Of a DNA stretch of 64,000 bases, positions 61,453-64,000 are shown one piece after another. Source of the DNA: Taurinivorans muris (GTDB lineage: Bacteria > Desulfobacterota > Desulfovibrionia > Desulfovibrionales > Desulfovibrionaceae); assembly GCF_025232395.1 (NCBI RefSeq), contig NZ_CP065938.1, positions 1,364,001-1,428,000 of the forward strand, written 5' to 3'. Under the pieces are notes generated by a model, which saw only the letters and a program-made list of their open reading frames with translations, was not told the DNA's origin and ran no database searches. The translations under genes and the position numbers were made by a program. Numbering within the stretch: the stretch's first letter is position 1; the number at the start of each line of letters is the position of its first letter.

Positions 61453-64000
61453 ATGCGAGAAGATTTTCAAAAGCAATATCAACCTGTTACCTTGCTTTTT
61501 TGGCAATATTCGGTTTTGAGTGCCGTGCTCGGCATTTTTGCTTTGGTCTATCCTTTCCATGCTGTTTTTTGTTTCATTCTTTTAACGCTTTTCATTTTTT
61601 TACAGTATCCCGATAAACGTTTTCTGCGGATTTTGATTTTATGCGTTGTTTTTGCAGGGGCGTATCTGTATGCGCAATGGCGGGAACCGAAACAAAACGC
61701 AGAAAGCGAGGCGTATTACCAAACAAATTTCAATCCGTCTGAAAAACGGGAATTTTGCGGAAAAATTGAAAGTGTGCAAGGTTTGCCGGACGGGCGTTTA
61801 CGCATCGCCCTTTCCGAAGTGCATAAAAAAACGCATAGAATTTGTCTGCATAACGATAAAAAACTCCAAGGAAAGCTGATTTACACATGCACCTATGACT
61901 TTTTTGCAAAGCGGCCGAGTGTCGGGCAATATCTGCAGGCGAACGCCGCGATCCGCCCTTTTCACCGCAGTTTGCGGCAATATTATCAATTCCAAGGGGC
62001 ATGGTACGGAGCTTGGAATTATGACTATGAAAATGCGGTCAATGTGCAGGGCGAGGGAAAGTATTGGAGCAGGCAGCGGGAAAACCTGCGGTACGGATTT
62101 GTTTCAGTGCTTTTTGCCGAAGCAATGAAAAAACAAAATACAAAAAACAATCCCGAAAAAATTAAAACATATTTGAACAGCCCGCAAGGGCAGGCAAAAG
62201 CCATTCTTCCCGCTTTGCTTTTCGGGGATAAATTTTATTTGACGCAAAACACCCTCGATCTTTTCACCGCGCATAATCTATCCCATTCCTTGGCGTTATC
62301 CGGACAGCATTTGACTTTTGCGGGCATTTTGGCTTGTTTCCTCATCTTTTCAATTTCCTGCTTATACCCCCGCTGTTCTTTGCATATTTCAAGACCCCAG
62401 TTATCGGTTTCACTCGGACTTGTTTTAGGATTTTTATATTGCTGGCTCGGCGATTCGCCTTATTCACTGCTCAGAGCGTATACCATGCTTTTTTTTGCAG
62501 GCATAATTTATGTTAACGCCAAGCAGTTGACTTTACTTGATTTACTGTTTTATGCTCTGGCATTTTTTATTTTCATTCAACCGCTGTCACTGTATTTTTT
62601 GGGCGTTCAGCTTTCTTTTTCGTGCGTATTCGTCATTGCTCTGCTTTTGCCGTTTTTGCGTTTTATGTATGATACGCATTTCAGGCACGGAAATTTTTAT
62701 ATGCGGAAATTTTGTTTTCCGCTTTTTTCGGTGTTTGTTGTTTCCTTTGCTGTCCAACTTGCGATTATTCCTATTCTTTTGCTTTATTTCGGACAAATAA
62801 GCTGGTCTTTTTTCCTCAATGCCGCATGGCTGCCGCTTTTGACTTTTTGGGTGATGCCCGCCGCTTTTGCAGGATTTTTATGTTCGGCTTTTCCTTTCGC
62901 CCAAACGCTTTTGGACTTCGCCTGCCTGCCTGTTTCCTCTTTTATCCTTTGTTTGGAAAAACTTTCCGTTTTTTTGCCTGATTTCTTAATATCGGCACAC
63001 GGAATACGCCCTTTGGGATTGTCATTCATCGGTTTTTATTTATTGATATTCCTTTTGTTCTTTTCATGGAAAAAACAAAATCCGAAAAACGATTTTTTTC
63101 TTCGCATAGCAATTTTTTGCCTTTTCATGCCGGTTTTTTTGCGTTTTATCCCTCTGAAACCCTATGTGCAAATTTCCCTGTTTGAAGTGGGGCACGGACA
63201 GGCAATTCATTTGCGGACCAACAATGCGGATATGTTGCTTGATGCCGGCGGAACACGCTCAAAGCGTTTCAATGTGGGAAAAGATATTGTTGCGAAAGCA
63301 ATAACGCAAAACCGATTTCCAAAACTCGATTACATCGTGGCAAGCCATGACGATTACGACCATATCAACGGTATTGCTCCTCTTTTAAACATCTTTTCAG
63401 TGAAAAAATATGCGGAAACAAGTATCGGTATTGAAAAAAGAAGTTATGCGAAAAAATTTCTGGATAAAGAATTAACCATGCGAAATCTGCCGGCTGTGAA
63501 ATTAGGCAGAGGGGATTTTCTCGATTTGGGAAACGGCTACGGCTTGGAAGTTTTGTATCCTCCTAAAAAGCCGGGTCCTTGGTCTTTGGAAAAATATACC
63601 GCCAACAACAGTTCGCTTGTTTTGCGATTAGTCAAAGACAGCCAAGGAATAGCATTGTTTTGCGGGGACAGCGAATCGCCTGTTTTGGAAAAACTTGCTG
63701 CCATGCACAATGCCAAACTCCATTCCCTGGAAGCCGATATTTTGATTTTGCCCCACCACGGTTCCGAAAGCAGCTATGCTGAAGATTTTTACGCTTCTGT
63801 CAACCCGCGGTATGTGGCTGTATCCTGCGGCAAATTCGACAGATTTAATTTTCCCTCCCAAAAAATCGTCACGTATTTTCAAAAGAAAAATATTCCTGTT
63901 TTGTCTACGGCAGACTGCGGGAATATTTCTTTTTTACATGAAGAAGAACGAATTTTTTTCAACAGGAAAATGGTTTTACAAGAATTTTATTCTATATTAT
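61453..64000 (+). CDS. comEC: DNA uptake channel ComEC/Rec2, 3' end outside window
   Basis: Translated from the ATG at 61453 to the window edge, 849 residues with no stop. Layout is that of ComEC: N-terminal helices and an OB-like domain, the competence membrane domain (from about 235; LLFGDKFYLTQNTLDLFTAHNLSHSLALSGQHLTFAG, then GDSPYSLLRAYTMLFF), and a C-terminal metallo-beta-lactamase-like domain with SLFEVGHGQAIHLR, DAGGT, ASHDDYDHINGI (about 629) and LPHHGSESS. ComEC carries single-stranded DNA across the inner membrane during transformation, with the C-terminal domain as a possible nuclease. It has no clear ribosome site and starts 1 base after copA's stop, so it probably depends on coupling with copA. 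Confidence 0.93.
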   Translation, partial: MREDFQKQYQPVTLLFWQYSVLSAVLGIFALVYPFHAVFCFILLTLFIFLQYPDKRFLRILILCVVFAGAYLYAQWREPKQNAESEAYYQTNFNPSEKREFCGKIESVQGLPDGRLRIALSEVHKKTHRICLHNDKKLQGKLIYTCTYDFFAKRPSVGQYLQANAAIRPFHRSLRQYYQFQGAWYGAWNYDYENAVNVQGEGKYWSRQRENLRYGFVSVLFAEAMKKQNTKNNPEKIKTYLNSPQGQAKAILPALLFGDKFYLTQNTLDLFTAHNLSHSLALSGQHLTFAGILACFLIFSISCLYPRCSLHISRPQLSVSLGLVLGFLYCWLGDSPYSLLRAYTMLFFAGIIYVNAKQLTLLDLLFYALAFFIFIQPLSLYFLGVQLSFSCVFVIALLLPFLRFMYDTHFRHGNFYMRKFCFPLFSVFVVSFAVQLAIIPILLLYFGQISWSFFLNAAWLPLLTFWVMPAAFAGFLCSAFPFAQTLLDFACLPVSSFILCLEKLSVFLPDFLISAHGIRPLGLSFIGFYLLIFLLFFSWKKQNPKNDFFLRIAIFCLFMPVFLRFIPLKPYVQISLFEVGHGQAIHLRTNNADMLLDAGGTRSKRFNVGKDIVAKAITQNRFPKLDYIVASHDDYDHINGIAPLLNIFSVKKYAETSIGIEKRSYAKKFLDKELTMRNLPAVKLGRGDFLDLGNGYGLEVLYPPKKPGPWSLEKYTANNSSLVLRLVKDSQGIALFCGDSESPVLEKLAAMHNAKLHSLEADILILPHHGSESSYAEDFYASVNPRYVAVSCGKFDRFNFPSQKIVTYFQKKNIPVLSTADCGNISFLHEEERIFFNRKMVLQEFYSIL

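Noticed and set aside
1-64000. CRISPR array, insertion sequence or prophage
   Set aside because: No regularly spaced direct repeats, transposase or integrase genes, or phage genes were found by reading both strands.

Overview
The window is a 64 kb piece of a Gram-negative, anaerobic-type bacterial chromosome of moderate to low GC. By eye the gene set looks like the sulfur-metabolising Desulfovibrionales, perhaps a host-associated Desulfovibrionaceae (Bilophila/Taurinivorans-like). The evidence is LL-diaminopimelate aminotransferase (dapL), a DsrE protein beside a Crp/Fnr regulator, a YedE-type selenium/sulfur transporter with a TusA partner, a TauE exporter, an arylsulfate sulfotransferase, a tripartite tricarboxylate transporter (TTT) and a very large sigma-54 activator. 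Taxonomy is inferred, not tested. No phage, insertion sequence or CRISPR array was seen, so most of the window is ordinary core chromosome with one accessory catabolic island.

Layout. 1-9.5 kb (mostly minus strand): dprA (cut by the window edge), a CpoB/YbgF lipoprotein, rpmB, an unknown membrane protein, purB-pyrE-L,D-transpeptidase, a 36-residue basic protein and a dGTPase. 9.6-16.8 kb (plus): osmC, yedE-tusA, a heptosyltransferase-like gene, an M23 peptidase and the isoprenoid operon xseB-ispA-dxs. 17.2-22.6 kb (minus): a zinc macrodomain gene broken by one stop codon, tolB, an unknown secreted protein, tmk and a YhaM-type nuclease. 22.8-27 kb (plus): fba-gapA, a calcium/sodium exchanger and an RluC-type enzyme.

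27.3-37.5 kb is the accessory island. A 974-residue sigma-54 activator is divergent from MFS transporter - tctC - tctB - tctA - amidohydrolase - solute-binding protein. Between them lie three tandem copies of ATATCC-N7-GGAYAT and a textbook -24/-12 promoter (TGGCACGCAAATTGCT). This reads as a self-contained, inducible uptake-and-hydrolysis system of unknown substrate, and it is the best candidate for an undescribed system here.

37.7-42.6 kb (minus): sdaA, then ilvE-dnaX-ybaB. dnaX is split into two frames. The -1 frame is open from the first stop to the end of the tau C-terminus, and a G-run, an upstream purine-rich element and a downstream hairpin sit at the junction, as expected for programmed -1 frameshifting (gamma/tau). 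42.9-48.7 kb: a purine permease, an arylsulfate sulfotransferase, an FMN hydroxyacid oxidase with an N-terminal cysteine cluster, and dapL. 48.9-55.5 kb: znuABC divergent from lgt-tauE, then (minus) cobT, an oligopeptide-ABC ATPase and a two-CXXC small protein. 55.6-64 kb: tRNA-Leu(UAA), an M20 amidase, Crp/Fnr regulator divergent from dsrE, copZ divergent from copA, and comEC running off the right edge. dprA and comEC at the two ends suggest capacity for natural transformation.

Coordinates and starts were set by reading frames and Shine-Dalgarno sequences; family names are by recognition of motifs, without database searches.
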